Shown in pieces: positions 48,999-60,690 of a stretch of DNA of 64,000 bases. A program made the position numbers and the translations under genes. The stretch is taken from positions 62,001 to 126,000 of the forward strand of contig JAQFVV010006629.1 of the NCBI GenBank assembly GCA_028023455.1, written 5' to 3'. The stretch is from Epiperipatus broadwayi (Eukaryota > Onychophora > Udeonychophora > Euonychophora > Peripatidae). The notes under the pieces were generated by a model. It was not told the DNA's origin, did no database searches, and saw only the letters and a list, made by a program, of their open reading frames with translations. Numbering within the stretch: the first letter of the stretch is position 1; every line of letters begins with the position of its first letter.

Positions 48999-49792
48999 TT
49001 GTTTTTAATATGCACTAATATAACAATTTAGCTTTAAAGTAAATTTCATACTCCCTTGAAATATATTTGTCATTGGGTATGTAAATAAAATAAAACACAA
49101 AATCTATATTACACATGTATTTGCTTATATGCAAATAAGTTATTTGTGAGATAATTTAAAAAAATTCAGATAGTCTTATAGGCCTAACTATTTGTTAGTT
49201 TTTTTTTTGTAACTTTCAAAGATTCTATTTATTTTCACATCAATTTAATAAGCTCTATTGTAATGTTAAAGTAAATTTTATTATAGTCCACATCTAAGGT
49301 TCACACATTTATTTATGTAGACTTACTTTGGTTTCTTTGAGTGATGACAACAAATGCAAGAATTACTAAATGTATTTCTTTTGAAAAATATGTATTTTTA
49401 ATAGTATGTGTTATATGTTAAATATATACTTGCCTATTATATTTGATTTCTTTCCAAGCTTTTTACATGTTATATTTTCTCTGTAATTTTGTCTATGGTT
49501 TTGCTACAATTAAATTACAGTTTTTCTATCTCAAAATCATCTTTATATTTGATATTTCTTTTGATAAGAATTTTATTTTGGATGATTGAGGAATTTAAGT
49601 TACGGAGACACTGAATAAAATATCCTGCCTAGTTAGATAGGGATTGTATCTTTCTAGCAATTCTATTTTATTTAGGCAAAATTAATATTCATATATTTTT
49701 CATCATTTATTAAGAGTTAGCTTAAGATATACTATGAAAATACATACTTGACAAAATATTATTTTTTTCTATATTAAGCTTTCATTTCGCTT
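48999..49792. other. AT-rich stretch, nothing recognised
   Basis: No ORF, RNA gene or paired repeat found between the SINE fragment and the foldback element. Confidence 0.4.
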
Positions 49793-50260
49793 ATTTGTGT
49801 GTCATAAAAAAGTGGAACAATTAAATGATATTAACAATATTTAGCTGAATGTGCTTTTGGTACTGTAATACCAGTCTCATGGACAACTTAACTAAACTGA
49901 CCAGTTAATATTCCAATGCATGCTCAGTGGGACACTAATATTTCTTTAATTGATAACATTATTAGATTTGGCAATAAACTAGGACACTTTTATCTTTCTC
50001 TTCCTACCTTTATGTTCTTTGCAGACAGCATTAATTATTTGAAAGTAAAATTCATATTGCTTGCAACAAGCCTCATGATAGGAAAAGGAAGATAAAGGAG
50101 GCCTGGTTAATTGCAAAGTCTAATAAACATAAGTAATCAAAGAAACACCACTGGAATATTAACTGGTTAGTTTAGTTAAGTCACCATGAATATGGTATAC
50201 TGTACCAAAAGCTCGCTTGGCAATATCATTGGATTGTTCCACTTTGTATGACACATAAAT
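49793..50260. repeat. Long-arm foldback MITE
   Basis: The two halves are inverted copies with divergence. Outer blocks TGTCATAAAAAAGTGGAACA (left) and TGTCATACAAAGTGGAACAA (reverse complement of right) continue through ATGATATT..., GCTTTTGGTAC, CTTAACTAAACTGACCAG and AGTTAATATTCCA. Inner blocks also pair: TTTCTTTAATTGATAAC against TTTCTTTGATTACTTAT, and TTTATCTTTCTCTTCCTACC against its mirror. The arms are therefore about 200 bp with a loop of roughly 70 bp near 50010-50080. Non-coding; no sure target duplication. Confidence 0.75.
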
Positions 50261-51295
50261 GTACTTGTGTACAATTTACATTATAGACAGTTATTAATTT
50301 ATTTAAACATATATATAAAAGAACACCAGAATATTTTAAAATTATCTTAAATCTTAATATGTGATTTTTATTATTTTTTTATAATAATAAATTAAATAAA
50401 CTATTTAATGGTATAAAGAAATTATTTAATTTTATAACACCTATTTATTTTCATTTAAAATTAGTTTGTTTGCTTTTACAATTGAAATAGATTTTATTAT
50501 AATTTTATTGGTTTAATAATTTATTACTTCTAAATAAATATTTCTTAAGTAAATTGTGAAATAAATGTTTAATTGTACATCACATTTTTTTGTGAGAAAT
50601 GCATTTATTCTCTACCCGGATCTATTTCAATCATCTATATTATACAAACTGTTAGTAATTAGATACTAATATCTATTTAAAACTTGTAACAAGTAATATT
50701 TGCTTCTTTTTTCTATATAGTCAAACTTTCTACTTTACTATGTTTACTTTGCTTTAACCAAGATTATACATACTTTCATTATATGTATAGACTTAAATGT
50801 TAGATATTTTGAAATTTGTTTTATGTTATAATTATATGTATATCAACATGTACTTGTCTTTTTGGTAATATATTATGTCTACAGGTTGAAAATGTAATTA
50901 TTATCTTCACTGACTGAAATAATTCTTACTTCTAAATTATATAGCTAGAAATAACAAATGATGTTTAAAGCTATTTTCAAAAATTGATGTCATTATTATT
51001 ATTATTTACCCACTTATATTTATTTCATCTTTAAAATGAGAAAAACTTAAAAATCACTATAATTTAATGAAGTTTTTTTAATTTTGTGATGTATCAATAA
51101 CATTTGAAGAGTCATGATATTGGAATTTTATTTATTGTTATGCATTGGACTACTTTTATCACATATTTGAATTATTAAAATATTTTAGAAAAAAACTGAC
51201 TACACTTTTGGCAAATACATTTAAATTCTTAATAATAACACATATATAAATGTAAAATTCATTTCGAGTGATAGTTTTTCTTGACAATCTAGGAT
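50261..51295. other. AT-rich stretch, nothing recognised
   Basis: AT-rich, no supported feature. Confidence 0.4.
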
Positions 51296-51376
51296 GGGGG
51301 ATTGAATTGATAACCTTTTGATTTGTGAATATTGAATTTAAAGTGGTGCTCTAATCACCTAGACTATTTTGCCAAA
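51296..51376 (-). mobile_element. tRNA-derived SINE fragment
   Basis: On the minus strand it reads TAGTCTAGGTGATTAGAGCA (A-box TAGTCTAGGTGA, complement of 51355-51366), then continues to a B-box-like TCAATTCAATCCCCC (complement of about 51296-51310). Spacing and order fit a tRNA head. It differs from the other SINEs here, so it may be another family or an old tRNA pseudogene. Confidence 0.5.
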
Positions 51377-51758
51377 GGCATTAGTCAGTAGAAATTCAAC
51401 ATGCTTAACTATGAGGAAAAAATGAAGTAATCAGGAGGATCTTCTGTAGATAAATATATTAAAATGTTACTGACTGTTGGTTTTATTAGAGTATTATACT
51501 TGCAACTTAAATTCACTTTTCTGTGAATCTAAAGATTATCTGCTAAATGTTCATTCTAAATTGTTACTGTTCAGGATAGCAATACCTGAAAAAGAGAGGA
51601 GAAAAATAAAAAAATATTTGAGTTATTACTATTAATAGTTAAATGTATTTACAAAAGTAGAAATAAAAGTTAGAATTTTTAAAAAAACATTTAACTGGAT
51701 GATGGAAATAATTTCTAGCATAATTATCACACTATTTACAATATAAATTATTTGATAA

Positions 51759-51760
<2 letters not shown>

Positions 51761-51804
<44 letters not shown>

Positions 51805-51860
51805 TTTCATATGACATAGCATCTACAACCAACTACTTGCTTGCAAGGTGGCTGCGATGA
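51761..51860 (-). mobile_element. SINE copy lacking the B-box segment, with (AAT)n tail
   Basis: On the minus strand ATCATCGCAGCCACCTTGCA and AGCAAGTAGTTGGTTG match the copy at 58050 closely. The stretch holding the B-box (CGGTTGTGGGTTTGCGTCC in the 58050 copy) is missing, and the sequence continues directly with ATGCTATGTCATATGA. The tail is (AAT)n (complement of the ATT tract 51761-51804) instead of poly-A. A CT microsatellite (51861-51878) borders its 5' end. Confidence 0.7.
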
Positions 51861-51878
51861 TCTCTCTCTCTCTCTCTG

Positions 51879-52435
51879 TGCTAACAACACTTGACATAAT
51901 TTTATTATTTAAAATAAAAAATTCTGATAGAGATTTAAATTAATTATGTGGAGTAATTTTTTTTTCCCAAAAGTATTAAGGACAGGATTTCATTAAAATG
52001 ACAGGATCACCCACTCCCTTAATCATCCTACATGTATTATAAATATAATTAAGTGGGTTTATGAAGTCACCATTTGTAAATTGAAATCTACAATCATTAT
52101 TATAGTAGTTCCATCTATAAACATCAACTAATATTGTAATTGTATTGCATTTAATTTAAGACCTTTTTTTATTTGAGAAAACAAATCATCATATTCAAAT
52201 GATGAAATTAAAAAAAACAACAATTGTTATTTTAGAGATTCCAGTATCTTTTGTTGTAAACACATTGTACCCATAGTTTTCAATAAACGGACAATATCTT
52301 ATATAAAAGTAATACACATGAAATCTTTTTATTTCTATAAAACAAATTTTTTCTTCCCCATTCCTTTGAAAATTTTAAAAATATTTTTTTAATCATTAAA
52401 TGATATTTACCTATGAAAGCATGTCCTACCCATTA
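51879..52435. other. AT-rich stretch, nothing recognised
   Basis: Short AT-rich interval before the LINE relic; no feature supported. Confidence 0.4.
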
Positions 52436-54330
52436 ATAATTCTCAACTATAACAATGTTTTGGATCTATATTTTGATGATGCAATGATTTAATCACTGTA
52501 AAAATGCTTATAGAATGAAATGTCTTTTCATAATTCATAAATCCAAAGCATAATGGCAGCTCATATTTATTGGATCTTTTAATAATTTCTTTCATTAATT
52601 GGATGATCCATTGTACTAAAATCACTTTTAAATCCAAGTTGTTCTTTTGATTGATTAGAACCCAAAATTCTCTGAAGACAAGTTGTAATTGTCTTCGTAG
52701 TGATTTTGTAACTGATAGAAAACTGATAAATCTTTAAATTTTCTTTATCATCTTTCTTAAATGTTAATATTACTACTATATTCTTCTAATCATCCAGTAC
52801 ATATTTATCATTAGACATTTGGTATATAACTTTATCAACTTCTTCTAAGATATTAATAATAATTCTACAATTTTCTGGAACTATTGCCTTTTTTATTAGA
52901 TTTAATTGCATATCTCACTTCTTGCTTAACATGGGCAATTCAAATGTAACTGTAGGAGATACTTTTTTTTTTTTGTTCTTTATTACTATTCATTATAAAC
53001 TCTTCATCACATTTCATGATGTCATCTCTCTTTTAGCAATAATTCCATCTTTTTTTTTTTTATTGCAGAAATAAGTTTCATTTCAATATCAAGATGTTGT
53101 TTTACAGTTTTGAAAGTTTTATTCTCTTCTGTAGCTTTCCTTCCCATTTCACAGTAATGTTTTCATATCCATGTTAATTCTTTTTTATATTACTTTACAA
53201 AATTCTAAATATTCAATTCCTAATGGATTATTAAAAAAATAAATCCATATTTCTTCTTCATACATTGTCTTAGTTCAATATAAAATTTATTCGCAAATTG
53301 CTCCTTGTTTGTGCAATTTATTTTTATTGCAGTTCATAGTAGTGTATCAGTTATCTTCTTACTGATTTTAATCAAATCTGTACCATTTTCAAAGTTTTTG
53401 ATATTTTAAAATGATTTGCAAGTTGTAATTTAAATTCGGAGGAGTGTTCTGAAAAATAGGAATATCAATTCTTAATACTGACTTAATATGTTTCGTTCAA
53501 CACGTATCTTACATGCCACTAATTGCTAATCACATCTTGTGTTAAATCTATTAAAAGTATTACTATTTTGAAATTATCTTTTCTTTGAGTCAAAATATAA
53601 TTAATTTTGCTGAATAGTCATTTGTATGCTTCCATGTCCATTTCTGTTTAGCATTTTTCTCACAGAAATGAATTATACAATTTTCTGTAAATCGCACAAG
53701 CCTATGTTCTCTCATTTTTGTCATGATAAGCAAATTTATCCACAGTACTTTTATTTATATTGTTTACTATTTCTAGCATTAAAGCCTCCATGACACTTTT
53801 AGAATGTTTATTCTAACCTGATTAAAAGCATTTTGTATTTCCATATAAATGTCCTCTATTTCTACATTATGATGAGAATTTGCTATGACATAAACATGAA
53901 TTATCTATATTTGATATCTTCTATTAATTTGAATAATTAATTTTCTCATGTTTGATATACCATCAATTTCCACACTTTCATTCTTCCACTTTTTATTTAA
54001 AATCAATCCCACTCCACTTGTACTTCCACTATTTGTGCTTTTGTAGTAAAGTACATATCCACTTTTTAAACGGTCTCTTCACCTTTTCTTCTAACTTCAT
54101 AAATTCTAATGATGTCCCAATTTAATATTAGACATTTTTTCCAATTAGTACAACTTTTCTTTATTTGAAAGTGATCTGTGAAGCAGCCTGAGTCTGCATC
54201 CATGAAATTCTTTGCACTTTCTGCCTTTTGTAACAAGTAACTTTTCAGGTTTACTGGGATTAAGGATCATAACTTAGGTTTATCTGTCATGATTTTTTTA
54301 TATCTTTTTTCAAAAAAAGAAAAAAGAGAT
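52436..54330 (-). pseudogene. Decayed RTE-like LINE, endonuclease to RT, minus strand
   Basis: Reading right to left, conceptual translation across many stops and shifts first gives endonuclease-like pieces: REHRLVRFTENCIIHF, then KQKWTWKH (complement of about 53630-53652) and INYILTQRKDN (about 53583-53608), matching the ...LV.F...KYTW... and IDYIL blocks of RTE/craniofacial-development-type endonucleases. Further on comes RT sequence: QVEVRYAIKSNKKG-like start and YELPLCFGFMNYEKTFHSI, the same block as the plus-strand relic at 33741. Order and strand agree, so one element is inferred. The far right limit (near 54330) is approximate and weakly supported. Not functional. Confidence 0.7.
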
Positions 54331-55462
54331 TATCCACTCACTTATTCATTCTTCAAAAATCTCAACTCAGGCATCAGAAGGGATAGATGATGGTGTTTTT
54401 TGATCTTAAACTCACAGCCCATACATGTTCATATATTATATGAATAATCACATTGCAATAACAGTTGCAATGGCGGAAACATGGAGTGGATATTAGAAAT
54501 TTGTCCTATTCAGTTTCTTTAAGACCACAAAGAAGTATGAAAAGGTCCCCTTTCAGTTAACAACAAATTTTTTTCTATCAAAATATAGTTTTAAAAAGGA
54601 CCATATACAAGAGTACTTCCTGGTTCTTAACTTTGAAGGATAATCCTTTTAGTTTAAGTAAAAGCTTTTAACCTTTTATTATATACATTTTTGCATGGTT
54701 ATATTTTTTTCCTTTTATTTTTTTTTATTTTTTTGTTAAATACAATTGATTGATACTGTAAAATAAATCTCTGATTATAGTCATTTAGAATCTTTAAAAA
54801 ATTATGGTAGTAAATTGATAAAAGAGGACTATCTAATATGTATTTGTATCAAGTCTGCTAATTCAAACAATTGAATGTAGTTATTTTGAATTTTTAAAAT
54901 TCTTTACATGTCTAATTTATACTTTTTTAAGGAAAAGGCAAAAAATATGCCTAATAAATGGTTTGAAAACAATATAGATCCCCTCTCTCACAATAACCAC
55001 CTAATTTTTTATTCTTTTAGAATACATAAAAATAATTTATATGTAATTTATAGTGTATTTATCTGATCTCATATCAATTTCAAATACACTTTCTCTTTGT
55101 AAAAAAAAAAAAAAATGTCTCTAATGATAATCTAATTTTTTAAAAAAAGTTTCATCTCTTTATTTCCCATCATTTTTAAAACAAAAACCCCTCTTTTAGC
55201 AATATTTTTGTAAATAGGAAATTTGCTTGTCAGCATTGTAACATTTGTGATGGTATTGATGCTTTGTTGCATTTTGACATTAGGTTTAAAAAAAAAGTGT
55301 TCCTTGTTGGTGTTAATGTTAAAAAATTTAATTTTGTGTAAATTTAATTTTCAAAAATCACTAGGTGATAATTTATATATTGGATGCATATTTTTGAATT
55401 TATGTTCTGTTAATTAAATCTGAAATATTATTTGTAGATGATATCAATTCACCTACAAAAAG
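54331..55462. other. AT-rich stretch upstream of the Tigger relic
   Basis: May contain the 5' part of the Tigger-like element, but I could not identify its terminal inverted repeat. A homopolymer A run lies at 55100-55114. No other feature. Confidence 0.35.
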
Positions 55463-57085
55463 ATGAGGAAAGCAATTTCTTTGGACACTAAAATTAAAAT
55501 TTTAAATTGTCTTGCAATCAGAGACAGAGCAACATCTGTAGGAAAGCATTTTGGTTTACATAAAGTTACTATAGGTAATGAAACTGCTATTAGAAAGTCA
55601 GTATGCTCTGGAATAAAAGTGAGTGCTAAGTCATCATTTTACATAAGAGATATTGTCAAGGAGAAAATGGAAAAAACCTTAGTAATGCAGAGAGAAGAAA
55701 TGTCAGAAAAAGAGTACCAGTGGATGAAAATGCCATCAAGCAAACAGCACTAAACATTTTCAAACAAATTAAAGAAATTAAGTCAGGCACTTCATCTGAA
55801 TTAAACAAAGAATGTAAATTTTCTGTAAGTACAGGATGGATGACAAAATTTCTTAAAAGACATGCACCTCACAACATTAAAATAAAAGATGAACACCTGC
55901 CAAAAGATTTCCAAAAAAATTTAGCTAAAATTATTGAAGATGGAGGATACACTCCTAATAAAGTTTGGAATATTGATGAAAGTGATCTACAAAGAAAAAT
56001 CATAGAAAACTGCTGGTGGTTTCAAAGTAGCAAATGATCATGTCATTTTGTTATTCTGCTCCAATGTTTCAGGAGACTACATATTGAAGCCTCTGCTTAT
56101 TAATTGAGCCCAAAGACTATATTCAATGAAAGATGTAGATTTGGATAAATTGCCAGTTAATTGATGGCAAAAAAAAAAAAAAAGGTTTGGATCACCACTG
56201 AAACTTCTTACAGAATGGTTCAGCAAATGTTTTATTCCAGTAGTTAGATGATATATGAATGCCAAAGATCTAGAATTTAAAGTTTTATTGATTCTAAATA
56301 ATGCCCATAGCCATCTGGTCTTGGAATACCCAAATGTACAATTTTTTTTTCTGTTGCCTAATACCATGTCCTTGATTCAACTATTAGACCAAGATCGCAA
56401 CATTTAAAATTTACTATGTAAAATGAACAATTCAATACATTTTGGACAAAATGAATGGCAAAATATTAAGTGTAGATATGTGAAAGAAATTTTTGATTCT
56501 GGATTGTGTGAATCAAGTTGGATTAAATTTACTTGAATTAAGATCTTAACTTTGAATGGATATTAGAAAGCTATTTGCCAGAATATATGAAAAGCAAAGA
56601 TTCTGTTGTCTCTAATATGACCGAATCACAATAATGACCCACTTAAAACTCCCAATCCTAAAGAAGACAGTGATAATATGATGATCCAATGTTAAATGCT
56701 AATTTAATTAAAGAAGGTCTTGATCTTGCTAACTAATTAGGTAATCATTTTGTCAAGTATGATCCTAATGAGGAATGAGCTTCAAAGTTTCAGCAAGATC
56801 TGAAATCACTAATGACATTTTATAGAGAACTATATAAAAGACCTACTCACTATATGAACCCAGCCATTTATTAGTGAATTCATTAATAAAAATGTAACAT
56901 TGTTATTACAGGACATTACTTATAGTGCTATTCAGGAGTTTACAGGGAGAACTTCATCAATGGAAGAACACAATGACCAAAGCATTGTGAATGATAGCAG
57001 TGAATTTGCAAGTTTTGGTAATAGCAATAGTATTCCAATCTTGTGTAAACATATGCATTTATTATCAGAAAGTGACAGTGAATAA
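55463..57085 (+). pseudogene. pogo/Tigger (CENP-B-like) transposase pseudogene
   Basis: Frame 1 (55463-55753) gives the N-terminal pogo-type helix-turn-helix: RKAISLDTKIKILNCL, then SVGKHFGLHKVTI. After a frameshift near 55710, frame 3 (55720-56037) gives the CENP-B DNA-binding half (FSVSTGWMTKFLKRHAPHN) and the start of the DDE domain (GGYTPNKVWNIDES). Further blocks across stops: HVILLFCSNVSGDYILKPL (about 56043-56100), then LLILNNAHSHLVLEYPNVQ (56280-56340) and FLLPNTMSLIQLLDQD. The acidic C-terminus ends at 57085 (HLLSESDSE). The second catalytic Asp of the usual LxLDNAPxH block is replaced by Asn (AAT, 56296-56298), besides several stops and frameshifts. Family: cut-and-paste transposases of the Tc1/mariner superfamily. 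Clearly inactive; TIRs not found. Confidence 0.88.
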
Positions 57086-58049
57086 AATCTTGTTCAAATT
57101 ACAAATTCTGCCTAATTTTTATATTTATTGTTACTTTACATTTTTTTATTTTTCAAATGATATTTGTTTCTGTAATTCGTTTTTATTTATGTGCAGTGTT
57201 TATTTAATTATTTTCTCTGATTTCCTACATCTGGAACCAATCTCCTTATTTTCCATATAGACAATGTATTTTTTTATTCGCATTTTTTTTGCACATAATT
57301 TTCCAACCAATCTATCATGTAATAAGAGAACTAGGTTTACATCTATTAAGGTTAGAGTTCAAAATTATTGTATAACTTGGATTCTAAGTCATATGTTAAG
57401 TTTTTTTAAAATTGTAAACATTATATGTAGCACACACGTACTATAGTGTATGAATACTTTATCATATTAATAATCTTACAAGTTATATTTTTGATTTTAA
57501 TACAATGTGTTAAATGAATACTTCAATTTGTAAAAATAGTTTTATATGCCAAATAATTGACTTTTTGTATATACTATAATCTCTTTATTTTCTAATAATT
57601 AAGTTTAAATTTTTTTTTAAAATATACTTTTGCCATTGTCTCATTATGCTGCATAGAGATTGTTTTAATTTTTTGGTGGCCTTTCAATACTTTTTCTTTT
57701 GAAAAAAAAAAATTGGATTACTGCCAGTTTCTTTTTTCTCCAGTTTGTAATTTTATATTTAACTTTCATCCTTTTTACTAAGGTCAAGTTTTATAGTCTT
57801 GATTTCAATTTGACAATTCTTTTTAAACTCTTGAATTTTTATGATTACTATTTTATCAAGAAGGAAATCCAAGATTGATAAAATATATAGTGAATAAAAT
57901 AAAAAGATGTTGCAATTGAATTTTTAAAATTGCATTAGAATCATTGAATTTGTCATCTTTTTGTTTTTAAAAACTAGACTAGTATGCTAATCATTTTTAT
58001 AATTTCAGTTACATTAATTTTAAAGGTAATAATAGTGTTAAAGATTAAG
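57086..58049. other. AT-rich stretch, 3' of the Tigger relic
   Basis: AATAAA directly after the Tigger stop could be its polyadenylation signal. No other feature; frames at 56991-57260 and 57264-57446 are low-complexity. Confidence 0.35.
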
Positions 58050-58157
58050 CGACTCATTGAAACGAGGTCATCGCAGCTGCCTTGCAAGCAAGTAGTTGGT
58101 TGCAGACGGTTGTGGGTTTGCGTCCTGGCCGATGCTATGACATATGAAAAAAAAAAT
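58050..58157 (+). mobile_element. tRNA-derived SINE copy with poly-A tail
   Basis: Same family as the SINE at 31094: GCAGCTGCCTTGCAAGCAAG, B-box-like GGTTTGCGTCC (58115-58125), and the conserved GATGCTATGACATATG before a poly-A tail. The head is more diverged and the A-box is weak. Target duplication not evident. Confidence 0.75.
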
Positions 58158-58320
58158 TTACAATATTGCTCAAAGTCTTCAGCTTATAGAATAAATTGTA
58201 CTAAAGGATGACTGCTGACATCATACTTTAAGGTTAATGAATTCACTTTGTTTTTGGAATGAAAATTTAACATATATAGTGTAGTTTCAAAATATTTTTT
58301 ATAAATAATTTGTATTTATT

Positions 58321-58830
58321 TCAGCAAACAAGGAGTTTATAATAACACTATCAAATACTTGTTGCAGTTGGCATCTACAGCAAACTGTAACAGCCCTTAT
58401 TGCTTAAACTCATACTTAAACAAAAACTAAATATATAAAGAAGCATCTGTAACTAGCTCATTTTTAGCAAAAATATCCCAGTTTTTCCATAAAATTATTG
58501 AAGGTTGCAAGAAGAGAGGCATCATATAAATCATCCTTTATTAGAGAACATTTCTGCAAAGGTTTTTGTAGCTCTAGAATATTATTTAAGAATAGAACAT
58601 GAAATCATTAAATCAGTTATAAATAAAAACCCATCAGTTTATAGAAATTATTACCCATTCTTCTACTTCAATAAAAAGAATTACATTTGCAAATGAAATA
58701 ATGGAAATGTTAAGCAATTCTTTTATTTTTTATTTAAAATGGAAAAATTAGGAACTACCTAGCGCCTCTCCGAGGAGTGCCAAAGCATGAAACCATTGGT
58801 CAGAGGTTTGGGAGGGGGGATTTTCTGACA
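58321..58830 (+). other. Unexplained protein-like patch, possible degraded pseudogene
   Basis: 58505-58696 is a 63-codon frame (HHINHPLLENISAKVF, then ALEYYLRIEHEIIKSV) with more varied composition than chance AT-rich ORFs, preceded by stop-interrupted related-looking sequence. A more GC-rich patch follows (58756-58826: CTAGCGCCTCTCCGAGGAGTG). No domain recognised; possibly an eroded pseudogene or old element. Confidence 0.25.
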
Positions 58831-59203
58831 GATATTTTAAATGCTTACTCTGGCTAAGCATTTATCATAAAGCTTGTTGAGCAATTAGCAATGCTCATTG
58901 TTTATATCTTACAAGCTTAATAGAATGGGGTCATGTGATCTATGACTATTTGCCAATTATGAGTAAAGATAATTTGATAACAAATAGCTAGCTTTAGATT
59001 TAATTTTAGTACTGAATTATGTATGAGTTTCTTAATGCTTATTTTAGTTGCTTTTTAGACTGGTGTTGCTTTCACAGTATACAATCTCCAAGTCTACTTT
59101 TCTTATGTATATGAGAATACAATTTGCACGGACAATTTTATAGAATGTTTAATTCCTCTTCATGCCATCTTTTTAAAGTTGTTTGTCTGTATTGTGCTCA
59201 AAG

Positions 59204-60286
59204 TACACCTGGGTATCTTTTTACGCGGACTTATTTAACACGATTCAAGTTTCACCGGAAGTCAAACTCCGATAATGCGCTATTACTTTAATAAATTTTG
59301 CACACTTACATTATATTGAAAGTAATAGCACATTATTGGAATTCGACTTTCATCTTAGTAATTTCAATATTTTCAGTGCTTTATAATAGTAAGATTTTAT
59401 GCAATAATGAAATTAAAATCATGATTTCCACATTTTATGTATACACACATTAAATTTTACAAGATTATAATGTAAATTTGTTCAAACATTGTGCGTGTTA
59501 ATTTTGCATTTTAAATCACATTCTGTTTTTGCTTTTTAAAAAAGAACGTAATCAATTATTAATCATTTAGTGTCTGCAAGTTTATTTTTAAAAGGTGAGT
59601 AATAGCAGTGGGCATAAAATCTGATTTTTAATTGTAATTAACAATTTAAAAATTACTTACGGCAACTTGAAATTAATGTGATGTAAAACGAAATTTGATT
59701 TTTAAACGGAATTGAAAATTAAAAAATTAAAGACAAAAATAAGAATTTAATTTTTAGTTGTTAGTTTTAATTAAATTTTTCCCTGCAGTGGTGAATAAAT
59801 GTCTTTTTATTATCATAAGTCTTAAGTTCATAAACAATTAATAAAATCATCGTTTCAAAGATTAATTACTAATTATGTTGTCAACAGAAAACCATTAACC
59901 CAACATGAGAGTGAACGTGTTTTTCGCCAAATAGCAATAATAATTAAAACGTGTATAAAAAAATATAAATTACTGTACTGTAAATTATGCATAAAAATAT
60001 ATTATTTTGAATAAAATTAAATATTATAGTTAAAAAAAATTTGTTTTGTATCAATTTTTTTCAAATTTGGAATTTTTTATTAGTCATATTTTATTTATTT
60101 ATTTATTTTTTTTTTGCGCGAATTTTAAAGTAATTTTACGTTTGTGCTTTGCTTTTACGCGAATTTTGAAAAATCACAGACCACATTCCCTCTTTTTCAA
60201 TGTAAGTTACGTCTATTTTTGTGCGATTTCGTTTGCACGTGTTTTCTGAGGAACCTATCTATTGCGTAAAATGAGACCTAGGTGTA
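59204..60286 (+). mobile_element. TA-flanked TIR element, copy 1 (1,083 bp)
   Basis: The ends read TACACCTGGGTATCTTTTTA (59204) and, as reverse complement, TACACCTAGGTCTCATTTTA (ending 60286), both including TA. Body matches copy 2 at 62244 nearly throughout (for example GCACATTATTGGAATTCGAC and ATTTTTGTGCGATTTCGTTTGC-type right end), but this copy has about 260 extra bp around 59590-59850. Non-coding MITE of Tc1/mariner type by its TA duplication. Confidence 0.85.
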
Positions 60287-60510
60287 TATGTGTTTATATA
60301 CAAAGTTCTATTATAGCAATTGATGATTAGTTTGCTATATAAAATTTAAAATGAAGAGTTGAAATCTTTACATTTATTATATTTTCTTGAAGATGCACAG
60401 ATTTTATCTAAGTAAAATTGGGGATCAGTGAGAATTATAGATTAGGAGTTAAGACAAAGTATTAACTTTTAAGTGGTTGAGGTGGAAGTAAATTTTACAA
60501 TAATAACTAT

Positions 60511-60690
60511 TTTCCCAATATGGCTGTAATTTAAACCTAATAGAATATCATTGGTATAATGTTATATTTAAACAAAAAATGCAGATTGGAATGAGATTTA
60601 TTTCCCCAATATGGCTGTAATTTAAACCTTATAGAATATCATTAGTATAATGTCAAATTTAAACAATAAATGCAGATTGGAATGAGATTT
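60511..60690 (+). repeat. Tandem duplication, period 91 bp
   Basis: CCCAATATGGCTGTAATTTA at 60514 recurs at 60605, and both copies run on through AGAATATCATT and AATGCAGATTGGAATGAGAT. The copies differ by a few substitutions. Confidence 0.85.
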
